This document shows positions 55,363-63,980 of a stretch of DNA of 64,000 nucleotides, one piece after another (the stretch's first letter is position 1; each line of letters starts with the position of its first letter). The notes beneath the pieces are model-generated. The model was not told the DNA's origin. It did no database searches and saw only the letters and a list, made by a program, of their open reading frames with translations. The position numbers and the translations under genes are program-made. Source of the DNA: Paraburkholderia sp. CNPSo 3274 (lineage in GTDB: Bacteria; Pseudomonadota; Gammaproteobacteria; Burkholderiales; Burkholderiaceae); the NCBI RefSeq assembly GCF_024206475.1, contig NZ_JAMBPR010000019.1, positions 62,001-126,000 of the forward strand, written 5' to 3'.

Positions 55363-55392
55363 CCGGAGTAAGTGCTAAAGCACTAACTCCGG
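55363..55392. repeat. 30-bp inverted repeat between operon genes
   Basis: CCGGAGTAAGTGCT and AGCACTAACTCCGG form 14-bp arms with one mismatch and a 2-base centre, ending 17 bp before the start codon of the next gene and just ahead of its ribosome site. As RNA it is a strong hairpin without a U-run. The surroundings are less GC-rich than the genes. Confidence 0.75.
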
Positions 55393-55409
55393 CTCGACAG
55401 GAGACGACG

Positions 55410-57122
55410 ATGACCGGGTTCACCCCTTCCGCGCAGGCCTTCATCGACGCACGCGAACTGCTGCTGCGTCACCGTACCGACTACGCACGCGCGTACGATG
55501 AATTCGCGTGGCCGAAGCTCGACACGTTCAACTGGGCGCTCGACTACTTCGACGTGATGGCGCGCGGCAACGACAACCCGGCGCTCTGGATCGTCGACGA
55601 CCTCGCGAACGGCGGCACACGCTATTCGTTCGCGCAGATGTCCGAGCGCTCGTCGCGCATGGCGAACTTTCTGCGCGAGCAGGGTGTTGCACGTGGCGAC
55701 CGCTTGCTGTTGATGCTGCCCAATCGCGTCGAACTCTGGGACGTGATGCTGGCGGCGATGAAGCTGGGCGCCATCGTGCTGCCCGCCACGACGCAACTCT
55801 CGCCCGACGACGTGCGCGAGCGCGTGGCAACGGGCGGCGCACGCTACGTCGTCGTGGACGCCGCCGAACTCGGCAAATTCGATGCGCTCGACCAAAGCGT
55901 GAAGCGCATTGCGGTAGGCGCGGCGCCCGATGCGTGCGAAGGCTGGATCGACCTTTCGCGCGCGTACGAAGCGAGCCCCGCGTTCGAACCCGACGGCCCG
56001 ACGCGCGCCGCCGACCCGCTCCTGCTCTATTTCACCTCGGGCACGACCTCGAAGCCCAAGCTCGTCGAACACACGCATGAGAGCTACCCCGTAGGCCACC
56101 TTTCGACGATGTACTGGATCGGCCTCATGCCCGGCGACGTCCACTGGAACATCAGTTCACCGGGTTGGGCCAAGCATGCGTGGAGCTGCTTCTTCGCACC
56201 GTGGAATGCGCAGGCCTGCGTGTTCGTCTACAACTACGCGCGCTTCGTGCCGAAAGACACGCTCGCCGCACTCGTGCAATGCGGTGTGACCACGCTGTGC
56301 GCGCCGCCCACGGTGTGGCGCATGCTCGTCCAGGAGCCGCTCGCAACGTATGCAGTGAAGCTGCGCGAGATCGTGGGCGCGGGCGAGCCGCTCAATCCCG
56401 AGATCATCGAGCGCGTGCGCCACGCGTGGGGCATTACGATTCGCGACGGCTACGGCCAGACCGAAACGACCTGCCAGATCGGCAATTCGCCGGGCCAGCC
56501 TGTGGTGGCGGGTTCGATGGGACGGCCGTTGCCGGGCTACCGCGTGGAACTCGTCGATGCTGACGATCATCCCGTGAGCGAGGGAGAAATCGCGCTACCG
56601 CTCGCACACCGTCCGCTTGGCCTGATGACGGGCTACGCGAACAATGCGAAGGCGAGCGAATACGCCACGCGCAACGGCTACTACCACACGTCCGATGTCG
56701 CCTTGCGTCGCGACGACGGCTCTTACGTCTACGTGGGCCGCGCCGACGACGTGTTCAAGTCGTCCGACTACCGCCTGAGCCCGTTCGAGCTGGAAAGCGT
56801 GCTGATCGAGCACGAGGCGATCGCCGAGGCGGCGGTCGTGCCAAGTCCGGACGAACTGCGCCTCTCCGTGCCGAAGGCTTTCGTCATCGTGCGCCAGGGC
56901 TTTGAGGCCGGCCCCGAACTCGCACGCGAGGTGTTCCGCTTCTCGCGTGAAAAGCTCGCACCCTACAAGCGCATCCGCCGCCTGCAGTTCAGCGACCTGC
57001 CCAAGACTATCTCGGGCAAGATCCGCCGCGTGGAGCTGCGCCGACGCGAAATGGAGCGCAGCGCCGAACCCGCGCGCCAGCCCGACGAGTATTGGGAAGA
57101 GGATTTCCCCGAGCTGCGCTGA
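55410..57122 (+). CDS. AMP-forming acyl-CoA synthetase
   Basis: The 570-residue enzyme belongs to the adenylate-forming family: P-loop-like LLLYFTSGTTSKPKLVEHTH, the A5 motif GYGQTETTCQIGN, YHTSDVALRRDDGSYVYVGRADDVFKSSDYRLSPFELESVL and the C-terminal catalytic Lys in PKTISGKIRR. It resembles medium-chain or branched acyl-CoA ligases and could activate isobutyrate or a related acid for the operon. GGAG precedes ATG 55410. It starts 110 bp after the dehydrogenase, with a strong inverted repeat between. Confidence 0.88.
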   Translation: MTGFTPSAQAFIDARELLLRHRTDYARAYDEFAWPKLDTFNWALDYFDVMARGNDNPALWIVDDLANGGTRYSFAQMSERSSRMANFLREQGVARGDRLLLMLPNRVELWDVMLAAMKLGAIVLPATTQLSPDDVRERVATGGARYVVVDAAELGKFDALDQSVKRIAVGAAPDACEGWIDLSRAYEASPAFEPDGPTRAADPLLLYFTSGTTSKPKLVEHTHESYPVGHLSTMYWIGLMPGDVHWNISSPGWAKHAWSCFFAPWNAQACVFVYNYARFVPKDTLAALVQCGVTTLCAPPTVWRMLVQEPLATYAVKLREIVGAGEPLNPEIIERVRHAWGITIRDGYGQTETTCQIGNSPGQPVVAGSMGRPLPGYRVELVDADDHPVSEGEIALPLAHRPLGLMTGYANNAKASEYATRNGYYHTSDVALRRDDGSYVYVGRADDVFKSSDYRLSPFELESVLIEHEAIAEAAVVPSPDELRLSVPKAFVIVRQGFEAGPELAREVFRFSREKLAPYKRIRRLQFSDLPKTISGKIRRVELRRREMERSAEPARQPDEYWEEDFPELR

Positions 57123-57141
57123 TATCCACACGGAGTCCGAA

Positions 57142-57927
57142 ATGATCGAATTCGAGTACGCGCATGAAGGCGCGGTGGTCCTGATCACCCTTTCGCGGCC
57201 GCCTGCGAATGCCTTTACGATCGATGGTTTGCGTCAGCTCCAGCAGGTCATCGAGGCGTTCGACCGCGAGCCGCAGGTGCGCGCGGTCGTCATCACCGGC
57301 AGCGGGCCGAAGTTTTTCAGCGCGGGCGCCGACCTCAACGCCTTCGCCAGTGGCGAGCGCGAGGTCGCACGCACGGCGGCGAGCGCGTTCGGCGCTGCAT
57401 TCGAGGCGCTGCAGAAGGCGCGGCCCGTGGTCATCGCGGCGATCAACGGCTATGCCATGGGCGGCGGCCTGGAGTGCGCGCTCGCGTGCGACATCCGCAT
57501 TGCCGAGGAGCATGCCCAACTCGCGCTGCCCGAGCCTGCCGTGGGACTGCTGCCCTCTGGCTGCGGCACGCAGACCTTGCCCTGGCTCGTGGGCGAAGGC
57601 TGGGCCAAGCGCATCATCCTCACGGGCGAACGCGTGGACGCGCAAACGGCGCTGCGCATCGGTCTCGTAGAGGAAGTCGTCGCGACGGGCGGCGCGCGCG
57701 AGGCCGCGCTCACCATGGCCGCGCGTGTTGCGGGCTTGAGCCCGCAAGCGGTCACCTTCAGCAAGTCGTTGATCCATCAGGCGCGCAATGGCGTGCCGCG
57801 CGGCGCGGCGCTCGCCGTCGAGCGCGAGCGCTTCGTCGATCTTTTCGATTCGCCCAACCAGCGTGAAGGCGTCAACGCGTTTCTGGAAAAACGCAAACCG
57901 CGCTGGCATATTGAAACGGAGAACTAG
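57142..57927 (+). CDS. Enoyl-CoA hydratase
   Basis: The 261-residue crotonase-family protein shows ITGSGPKFFSAGADLNAFASGE and AINGYAMGGGLECALACDIRIA with the catalytic Glu region, followed by LALPEPAVGLLPSGCGTQTLPWLVG. In this operon it would hydrate methacrylyl-CoA to 3-hydroxyisobutyryl-CoA. GGAG precedes ATG 57142. It is 19 bp after the ligase gene and 3 bp before the hydrolase gene, so cotranslation is likely. Confidence 0.9.
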   Translation: MIEFEYAHEGAVVLITLSRPPANAFTIDGLRQLQQVIEAFDREPQVRAVVITGSGPKFFSAGADLNAFASGEREVARTAASAFGAAFEALQKARPVVIAAINGYAMGGGLECALACDIRIAEEHAQLALPEPAVGLLPSGCGTQTLPWLVGEGWAKRIILTGERVDAQTALRIGLVEEVVATGGAREAALTMAARVAGLSPQAVTFSKSLIHQARNGVPRGAALAVERERFVDLFDSPNQREGVNAFLEKRKPRWHIETEN

Positions 57928-57930
57928 GCA

Positions 57931-59079
57931 ATGAATGCAATACCCGCTTCCGCCCAGGCTGCAACGGAAGCCGAAAAGGAGGTGCTGTTTCGCGTGGTCA
58001 ATCGCGTGGCGATCGTCACGCTCAACCGGCCGGCTGCGCTCAACGCGCTTTCGCACGCCATGGTGCGCGAACTGGCCGTGCTGCTGGAACGCGTGCGCAC
58101 GGACGACGACATCGTCGCGCTCGTGCTGGAAGGGGCGGGCCCGAAAGGCTTTTGCGCGGGCGGCGACGTACGCGCGATTTATCAGCTCGCACGCGAGAAA
58201 GCGCGCGAAGGCGCGAACGGCTGGCAGCAATTCTTCGTCGACGAATATCGTCTCGACTACGCGCTGAACACGTTTTCCAAGCCGCTCGTTGCGCTGCTCG
58301 ACGGCGTGACGATGGGCGGCGGCATGGGTCTCGGCCAGGCGGCGGCGCTGCGCGTGGCGACTTCGCGCACGAAGATCGCGATGCCGGAAACGCGCATCGG
58401 GCTCTTGCCCGATGTGGGCGCGACGCACTTCCTCGCGAAGATGCCGGTGGAGATGGCGCTTTACGTGGGCTTGACCGGTGCGATGCTCAGCGGCGCGGAC
58501 GCGGTACATTGCGGCCTCGCGAATGCCTGCGTGCCAGGCGAATGGCTCGATGGCTACGAGGCGCGTCTGCTGGCCGTGCAATGGTCAGGCGATGTGCATG
58601 CTTCGTTGCGCGAAGTATTCGTCGCGCCATGTCACGAGGCTGACGATGGCGCGCTCGCTTCGTTCACGCCGCTCATCGTTCGGCACTTCGAGCGCCGCCT
58701 GCGTGTCGAGCAGATCGTCGCATCGCTGCGCGGCGACCTCGAACGCGAACCCTCGCAAGCGGAACAAGCGTGGCTCGAAGCCACACTCGAAGCGCTCACG
58801 CACTATTCGCCCACGATGCTCGAAGTCACGCGCGAAGCGCTGCTGCGCGGCCGCCAGATGACGCTCGCCGAGTGCTTCCGCATGGAGCTTGGCATCGTTG
58901 GCCGTGCGATCGAGGAAGGCGACTTCTGCGAAGGCGTGCGCGCGCATCTCATCGAGAAGGACCGCAAGCCGCGCTGGGCGCCCGCCACGCTCGTCGAAGT
59001 GCGGACCGAACGCGTGCAGCATTTTCTTGCGTCGCCTTGGCGCGGCGAGGCGCATCCGCTGGCGGACCTGGGCGTTTAG
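57931..59079 (+). CDS. 3-Hydroxyisobutyryl-CoA hydrolase
   Basis: The 382-residue member of the crotonase superfamily has the longer form typical of HIBCH: VTLNRPAALNALSHAMV, GAGPKGFCAGGDVRAIYQLAREK, LLDGVTMGGGMGLGQAAALRVAT and MPETRIGLLPDVGATHFL, with the C-terminal MELGIVGRAIEEGDFCEGVRAHLIEKDRKPRW. It frees 3-hydroxyisobutyrate from CoA in valine catabolism and completes the set with the three genes before it. mmsA and mmsB do not follow. It converges with the CLC gene 5 bp away. Confidence 0.92.
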   Translation: MNAIPASAQAATEAEKEVLFRVVNRVAIVTLNRPAALNALSHAMVRELAVLLERVRTDDDIVALVLEGAGPKGFCAGGDVRAIYQLAREKAREGANGWQQFFVDEYRLDYALNTFSKPLVALLDGVTMGGGMGLGQAAALRVATSRTKIAMPETRIGLLPDVGATHFLAKMPVEMALYVGLTGAMLSGADAVHCGLANACVPGEWLDGYEARLLAVQWSGDVHASLREVFVAPCHEADDGALASFTPLIVRHFERRLRVEQIVASLRGDLEREPSQAEQAWLEATLEALTHYSPTMLEVTREALLRGRQMTLAECFRMELGIVGRAIEEGDFCEGVRAHLIEKDRKPRWAPATLVEVRTERVQHFLASPWRGEAHPLADLGV

Positions 59080-59083
59080 CGGT

Positions 59084-60193
59084 TCAGTCGGAGGACTCGC
59101 GCGCCGACGGCTCGCGCAGGGCGGCGAGCCGCAGTTCACGTTCGGCGCTGACTGCTGGCGCGCCGCGAGTAGGGCCCTGCGCACGCACCAGTAGCCGCAG
59201 CGTCGCGACAGAACCAGCCACGGCGAGCAGCAGCGGAATCGCAAGATCGTGATTCGCGTGAGTGAATTCGAGAATCAGCACGGTCGCCGTGATGGGCATC
59301 TGCATCGAGGAAGCGAGAAACGCACCCGCACCGACGATCGCAAATGCACCCGGCGAAAGACCGGGCCACACGTGATTCACAAGCCCCGCAATCACGATGG
59401 CGAGCAGTGCGCCGTTCGCGAGCCCCGGCGTGAGCAGGCCGCCCTTGGCGCCCGCGCGCAACGTGGTCGTCGTGATGAACACGCGCAGCACGAGCAGCAT
59501 GGCCGCGAGTCCGATGCCGAGATTGTCGTCGAAGCTCAGGCCAGCCGCGCCCTTGCCGTTGCCGAGCAACTGCGGAAACCAGATGGCCAGCAGGCCAATG
59601 CCCGCGAAATTGACCAACGTGCAGAGCGGCAGCCGCCAGTCTTTGGGCGAGGCGTCGCGCGCGCGGCTCGTCACGCGTGAGAAGCCGTGCGCGGCCGCGC
59701 CGAACAGCGGCCCGCAGAGCACCGACCACACCACGAGCTGCGCATTGATGCCATCGGCGGGCACGTGGTATTGCTGTGCGTCGCCGAGACCGATCCATGC
59801 GATTACGGCCGCAATGGCCGAGGTGCTGATCGCCGGCACCGCCACCGACCAGCCGAACGTGCCGAGCAGCACTTCGAGCACGAACATCGCGCCGCCCAGC
59901 GGCACGTTGTACACGGCCGCGAGCCCCGCGCCCGCGCCGCACGCGATCATGACGCGGCGCTCCGCGGCGGTGAGGCCCGTGCGCTTCGCGAGCCAGCTCG
60001 CGAACGCGGCGCCGATCTCGCGCGGCGCGACTTCGCGCCCAAGCGGCGAACCCATCGCGACGGTCACGATCTGCAGCAGCGCGTGCACGGTCGTCGCGAA
60101 AATGGGCATGCGCTTGGCGCCGGGCTGACACGGCGGGAAGACAAGCGTGGGAGTCGCCAGGCGACGGGCTGGCGCCCATTCTAGCGAAGGCAT
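59084..60193 (-). pseudogene. CLC-type chloride channel, N-terminally truncated
   Basis: From MPIFATTVHALLQIVTVAMGSPLGREVAPREIGAAFASW onward the product matches bacterial CLC channel/exchangers: the selectivity segment LGREVAPRE, CGAGAGLAAVYNVPLGGAMFVLEVLLG, GKGAAGLSFDD, LRAGAKGGLLTPGLANGALLA and FAIVGAGAFLASSMQMP. The first helices, about 100 residues that normally come before TTVHALLQ, are absent and replaced by an unrelated lead of about 25 residues. The protein of up to 369 residues would lack part of the pore. It is probably non-functional. Confidence 0.72.
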
Positions 60194-60247
60194 GAGGGCG
60201 GCGCGTCCAGCACGTTCAGCGCGCCCCGCACGCCCGGCAAAAGCGAA

Positions 60248-60278
60248 AACGCCCGCCGCGAGTTACGCGGCGGGCGTT
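60248..60278 (-). terminator. Intrinsic terminator of ppnP
   Basis: AACGCCCGCCGCG and its complement form a 13-bp stem with a 5-base loop. On the minus strand it is followed by TTTTCGC. It lies 17 bp beyond the ppnP stop. Confidence 0.82.
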
Positions 60279-60294
60279 CGAATCGATGCCTCGC

Positions 60295-60615
60295 TTACAG
60301 GTAGCTGCAAACGTAGTCGAGCGTCTCGATCACGTCGATGTCGAAGCGGCTCTTGCCCGGCACCGAGAACGACTCGCCGGCGCTGTAGGTCTTCCACTCG
60401 TCGGTGCCTTCCAGGCGGATGCGGCACTGGCCGGCCTGCACTTCCATCAGCTCGGCGGCGTCGGTGCCGAAGTTCAGCGTGCCTGGCAGGATCACGCCGA
60501 GCGTCTTGCGCGAGCCGTCGGCGAACAGCACGGTGTGCGAAACGCACTTGCCGTCGAAGTAGACGTTGGCGCGTTTGATTACGGAAACCTGGTCGAATTG
60601 TGCTGCTGCCGTCAT
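60295..60615 (-). CDS. ppnP: Pyrimidine/purine nucleoside phosphorylase
   Basis: The 106-residue cupin-like protein matches PpnP (YaiE): [40 protein letters not shown], then [13 protein letters not shown] and [24 protein letters not shown] at the C-terminus. It splits several nucleosides with phosphate to free base and ribose-1-phosphate. ATG 60615 is selected where homology begins; upstream codons overlap the promoter of the divergent TonB receptor. It is a single gene with its own terminator. Confidence 0.9.
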   Translation of the reverse strand: MTAAAQFDQVSVIKRANVYFDGKCVSHTVLFADGSRKTLGVILPGTLNFGTDAAELMEVQAGQCRIRLEGTDEWKTYSAGESFSVPGKSRFDIDVIETLDYVCSYL

Positions 60616-60747
60616 GGCGGTCTTCCTCTGTCTTCGTGAATGGAACCGGGCGCCGGGACGTCGCGTCGTCCGGGGCGAGGCCGCCATCATACCGGCAGTC
60701 GGGCACGGCGGAAGCATGGCATCGCCATATGAATTGCGAATTGAACG

Positions 60748-60776
60748 TTTACAAACAAATGACGAGTTATTACAAT
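60748..60776 (+). promoter_or_regulatory. Promoter of the TonB receptor gene
   Basis: TTTACA (60748-60753) and TACAAT (60771-60776) are separated by exactly 17 bp, a strong sigma-70 promoter. Transcription would begin near 60783, immediately before the Fur box. Confidence 0.78.
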
Positions 60777-60786
60777 TGCTATCACA

Positions 60787-60805
60787 AATGAGAATCATGC
60801 GCATT
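60787..60805 (+). promoter_or_regulatory. Fur box of the TonB receptor gene
   Basis: AATGAGAATCATGCGCATT is a 19-bp element close to the Fur consensus, inside an outer dyad CAAATG...CATTTG (60785-60807). It starts about 10 bp past the -10 box, so Fur with iron would cover the start of transcription. Confidence 0.82.
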
Positions 60806-60842
60806 TGCAACTACGACAACTCGCCGACCAACTCGCTTACTC

Positions 60843-63101
60843 ATGTCCGTCCATTTCCCAACGCGGATGCGCGCCATCGCCTCCGTCGCTGCGCTCTATT
60901 GCTCCGGTTTCTTCGCATCGCCTTTGGTTCACGCGCAGACCGCTCCCGCCGCCGATAGCCCCGCCGCGAGCGCAGCGGCGGCTACGCCGGCATCGTCCAC
61001 CGCGGCCGAGGAAAGCACGCTGCCCGCCGTGAAGGTCGTTTCGGCGCCTTCCGACATGCAGACCAAAACGCTCGAGTCGTACAAGTTCACCGCGCCGCTC
61101 ATCGACACGCCGCGCTCCATCACGGTGATTCCGGAGCAAGTGCTCAAGGAGAAGAACGTCACGACGTTCCAGGACGCGCTGCGCACCGTGCCCGGCATCA
61201 CGTTCCTGGGCGGCGACGCGGCGGCGAATCCGTCCGCGGACCGGCCCGTGATTCGCGGCTTCGAGTCGCGCAACTCGATCTTCGTGGACGGCATGCGCGA
61301 CTCGGGCGTGCAGAACCGCGAAACCTTCGACGTGCAGAACATCAGCGTCATCAAGGGCCCGGACTCCGTGTATGCCGGGCGCGGGTCGGTAGGCGGCAGC
61401 ATCGACATCACGACGAAAACGCCGCAGGCCGACAACTTCATCAACAGCAGCGTGGGCCTTGGCACCGACAGCTACAAGCGCGCCACCATCGACTGGAACC
61501 AGACGCTCAACGACACCACCGCGTTCCGCCTGAACGCCATGGGCCACGACGCCGACCAGGCAGGCCGCACCGACGTGTACAGCAAACGCTGGGGCGTGGC
61601 GCCCTCGATCGCGTTCGGCCTGAACACGCCGACCACGGTCACGGTGAGCTACTACCACCTGAACACCTACGACATGCCCGACTTCAGCGTGCCGTTCCGC
61701 TCGACGGGCGGCACGCCGGTGTCGTCCAACCGCGGCCAGTTTTACGGCCTGAACACGCGCGACTACCGCTACGGCCAGACCGATACGGGCGAAGTGAAGG
61801 TGGAGCACCGTATCAACGACGCGTGGAAGATCAAGAACACGACGATGTTCGGCCGCTCGACACTCGACTACGTGGCGACCAATCCGCAGTTGACCAGCGC
61901 GACTTCGAACATCCTCAGTCTGCAGGCCAAGAGCGGCAAGTACGCGACCAACAGCGTCGCGAACCAGACCGAGGCGAACGGCAAGTTCGACCTGTACGGC
62001 GTGCGCCACACGTTCACGGCGGGCGTGGAATTCAGCCACGAGCAGGACCTGTACGAGGGCTATCTCGTGTCCGATTCGGCGGGCAACAACATCCGCTCGG
62101 GCGGCCCGTGCTCGGTTGCGTACAACTGCGCGTCGATCAACAACTGGAACCCGAATAACCCGTGGACGGGCAGCATCGTCCTCAATGGCGACAAGAGCTT
62201 CCCGGGACCTGCCACGCATACGCAGACGAATATCGCTTCGGCGTACATGTTCGACAGTGTGCAGCTTTCCGAGCGCTGGATCTTCAACGCAGGCCTGCGT
62301 TTCGACCGCTATGACGTGAGCGCGCAGCAAGCGGGCGTGGCCGATCTGTCGAACACGTCGAATCTTTTCAGCTACCAGTTCGGCCTCGTGTTCAAGCCGG
62401 TGCCGACCTTGAGCCTCTATGCATCGTACGGCACCTCGGCGAATCCGCCGGGCTCGAATTCGGGTCTCGGCGGCGGCACGGACCAGATCACGGCCACGAA
62501 CAAGGACCTCGCGCCCGAGCGCTCGCGCAATATCGAAGTGGGCGCGAAGTGGGACGTGCTCGATCAGCGCCTCTCGCTCACCACGGCGTTGTTCCAGACC
62601 GACAAGACCAACGCGCGCGTAAGCGACGGTCTGGGCGGCACGATCAACGCGGGCTCGCAGCGCGTGCGCGGCTTCGAGTTTGGTTTCGCGGGCAACGTGA
62701 CGAACAAGTGGTCCGTGTTCGGCGGCTATTCGTACCTCGATGCGATCACGACCGATGCCGGCCCGGCCAGCCCCGCGCTCTCCGGCTTGCCGATGGTGAT
62801 GGTGCCCAAGCACAACTTCACGCTGTGGACGAGCTACGACGTGCTGCCGAAGCTGACGGTGGGTGCGGGCGCAACGGTTTCGAGCCTGACGTATGCATCG
62901 GTTTCGGCGACTTCGCGCAAGTGGACGCCGGGCTATGCGCGCTTCGATGCTTCGGCTACGTGGCGTGTGTCGAAGAAGATCGATCTGCAGCTCAACGTCA
63001 ACAACATCTTCGACAAGGAGTACTACCAGAGCGCGTACCCGATTTACGCAACCTGGGCGCCGGGCCGCTCGGCGGTGGTGACGGTGAACTTCTATCAGTG
63101 A
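60843..63101 (+). CDS. TonB-dependent catecholate-type siderophore receptor
   Basis: The 752-residue outer-membrane receptor has a signal peptide ending near VHAQ, an Ala-rich linker, and a TonB-box-like LPAVKVVSA. The plug domain (about 80-190) has LIDTPRSITVIPEQVLKEKNVTTFQDALRTVPGI and VDGMRDSGVQNRETFDVQNISVIKGPDSVYAGRGSVGG. A 22-strand barrel follows, ending in the terminal aromatic of TVNFYQ. The plug is of the Fiu/FhuE-like siderophore group. An ATG at 60867 is an alternative start. Low iron induces it through the Fur box 38 bp upstream. A terminator follows. Confidence 0.9.
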   Translation: MSVHFPTRMRAIASVAALYCSGFFASPLVHAQTAPAADSPAASAAAATPASSTAAEESTLPAVKVVSAPSDMQTKTLESYKFTAPLIDTPRSITVIPEQVLKEKNVTTFQDALRTVPGITFLGGDAAANPSADRPVIRGFESRNSIFVDGMRDSGVQNRETFDVQNISVIKGPDSVYAGRGSVGGSIDITTKTPQADNFINSSVGLGTDSYKRATIDWNQTLNDTTAFRLNAMGHDADQAGRTDVYSKRWGVAPSIAFGLNTPTTVTVSYYHLNTYDMPDFSVPFRSTGGTPVSSNRGQFYGLNTRDYRYGQTDTGEVKVEHRINDAWKIKNTTMFGRSTLDYVATNPQLTSATSNILSLQAKSGKYATNSVANQTEANGKFDLYGVRHTFTAGVEFSHEQDLYEGYLVSDSAGNNIRSGGPCSVAYNCASINNWNPNNPWTGSIVLNGDKSFPGPATHTQTNIASAYMFDSVQLSERWIFNAGLRFDRYDVSAQQAGVADLSNTSNLFSYQFGLVFKPVPTLSLYASYGTSANPPGSNSGLGGGTDQITATNKDLAPERSRNIEVGAKWDVLDQRLSLTTALFQTDKTNARVSDGLGGTINAGSQRVRGFEFGFAGNVTNKWSVFGGYSYLDAITTDAGPASPALSGLPMVMVPKHNFTLWTSYDVLPKLTVGAGATVSSLTYASVSATSRKWTPGYARFDASATWRVSKKIDLQLNVNNIFDKEYYQSAYPIYATWAPGRSAVVTVNFYQ

Positions 63102-63120
63102 TCGCTAACGGCGAGTCATA

Positions 63121-63153
63121 AAAAAGGGGCGCTCAAAAAAAGCGCCCCTTTTT
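63121..63153. terminator. Bidirectional terminator
   Basis: AAAAAGGGGCGCT and AGCGCCCCTTTTT make a 13-bp stem with a 7-base loop, with T-runs on both strands, between the convergent receptor (ends 63101) and encapsulin (ends 63180) genes. Confidence 0.92.
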
Positions 63154-63179
63154 CATCGCCTGCAGAAATCAGCGCAAGC

Positions 63180-63980
63180 TTACTCCGGCTTCACCGCCAC
63201 CGAAGCCTCGGCAGTCAGCATCATGAACGTGAAGCTCTCCTGCAGATAGAGCTTCACGCTCCGGTCGTCATGCGACGAATACCCGATCGACACATCCTGA
63301 CCGAGGTGGAACGCGAAATCCCCGCCACGCGTGCTCAGGATCGCGCCGCCTTCAATAGCCGGCGCCCAGATGATCTCGCCGTTCACGAGACGGCGAATGT
63401 GCTCGAGAATCGGATAACCCTGGTCGCTCGCTTCGCTCACCGCCGTGTAGGCGTCGGAGCCGAGCAGCACCGCATACGGGCCGTCCACGCCTTGCAGGCG
63501 CAACTGTTCGAGCGCCTTGGCGATGACCGTGGGGTAATCGGCGATATCGGCCGGCATTGGCAGGATCGGGTTCGACGAGCCTTCGCGAATGCCCGTGATC
63601 TGCGCGGCCGTGTAGCCGTCGAAAATCGCGCGGTCTTCCGCGAACGCGAGGCGCGTGGCCGCGTCCTTGGCCGGCTGCCAGTCGGAGTCTTCGGCGCCGC
63701 GCTCCACGTCGTCGATCGCCTCGCGCGAAAGTTCGAACGGCACGCGCAATTCCACGATCGCCTTCACTTCGCGCTGGCGCGCACGAATGCCTTCGAGCGG
63801 CGCTTCGATGCCGTTCTGGTGGCCGGTGCCGACTGCCGCGAGCGCCGGGCCGCCGGGGCCCTCGACGTCCACGACGCGGCGGCCCGCGAGCGAGCGCTTG
63901 AAGGTGCGCGCAACTTCTTCTTCGATTTGCGACCACGCGGCCGTGGAAATGGGCGCCAGCTCGCGATGGAGGTTATTCAT
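63180..63980 (-). CDS. Family 1 encapsulin nanocompartment shell protein
   Basis: The 266-residue protein matches HK97-fold encapsulins (linocin M18 family): MNNLHRELAPISTAAWSQIEEEVARTFKRSLAGRRVVDVEGPGG at the start, with YTAAQITGIREGSSNPILP and YAVLLGSDAYTAVSEASDQGYPILEHIRRLV in the middle. The end has LGQDVSIGYSSHDDRSVKLYLQESFTFMML. Shells of this type enclose a cargo enzyme, most often DyP peroxidase or a ferritin-like protein, through a C-terminal targeting tail on the cargo. The cargo gene usually lies directly upstream, which here is beyond the right edge. AAAGGAG precedes the ATG by 9 bases. Confidence 0.93.
   Translation of the reverse strand: MNNLHRELAPISTAAWSQIEEEVARTFKRSLAGRRVVDVEGPGGPALAAVGTGHQNGIEAPLEGIRARQREVKAIVELRVPFELSREAIDDVERGAEDSDWQPAKDAATRLAFAEDRAIFDGYTAAQITGIREGSSNPILPMPADIADYPTVIAKALEQLRLQGVDGPYAVLLGSDAYTAVSEASDQGYPILEHIRRLVNGEIIWAPAIEGGAILSTRGGDFAFHLGQDVSIGYSSHDDRSVKLYLQESFTFMMLTAEASVAVKPE

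Noticed and set aside
60837..62813. A 658-codon frame antisense to the TonB receptor
   Set aside because: Val/Arg/His-rich shadow composition with no domain. The sense gene is complete with promoter and terminator.
63180..63980. Prophage capsid gene
   Set aside because: The encapsulin shares the HK97 fold, but no portal, terminase, tail or integrase gene is nearby and the sequence matches the linocin M18 shell family.
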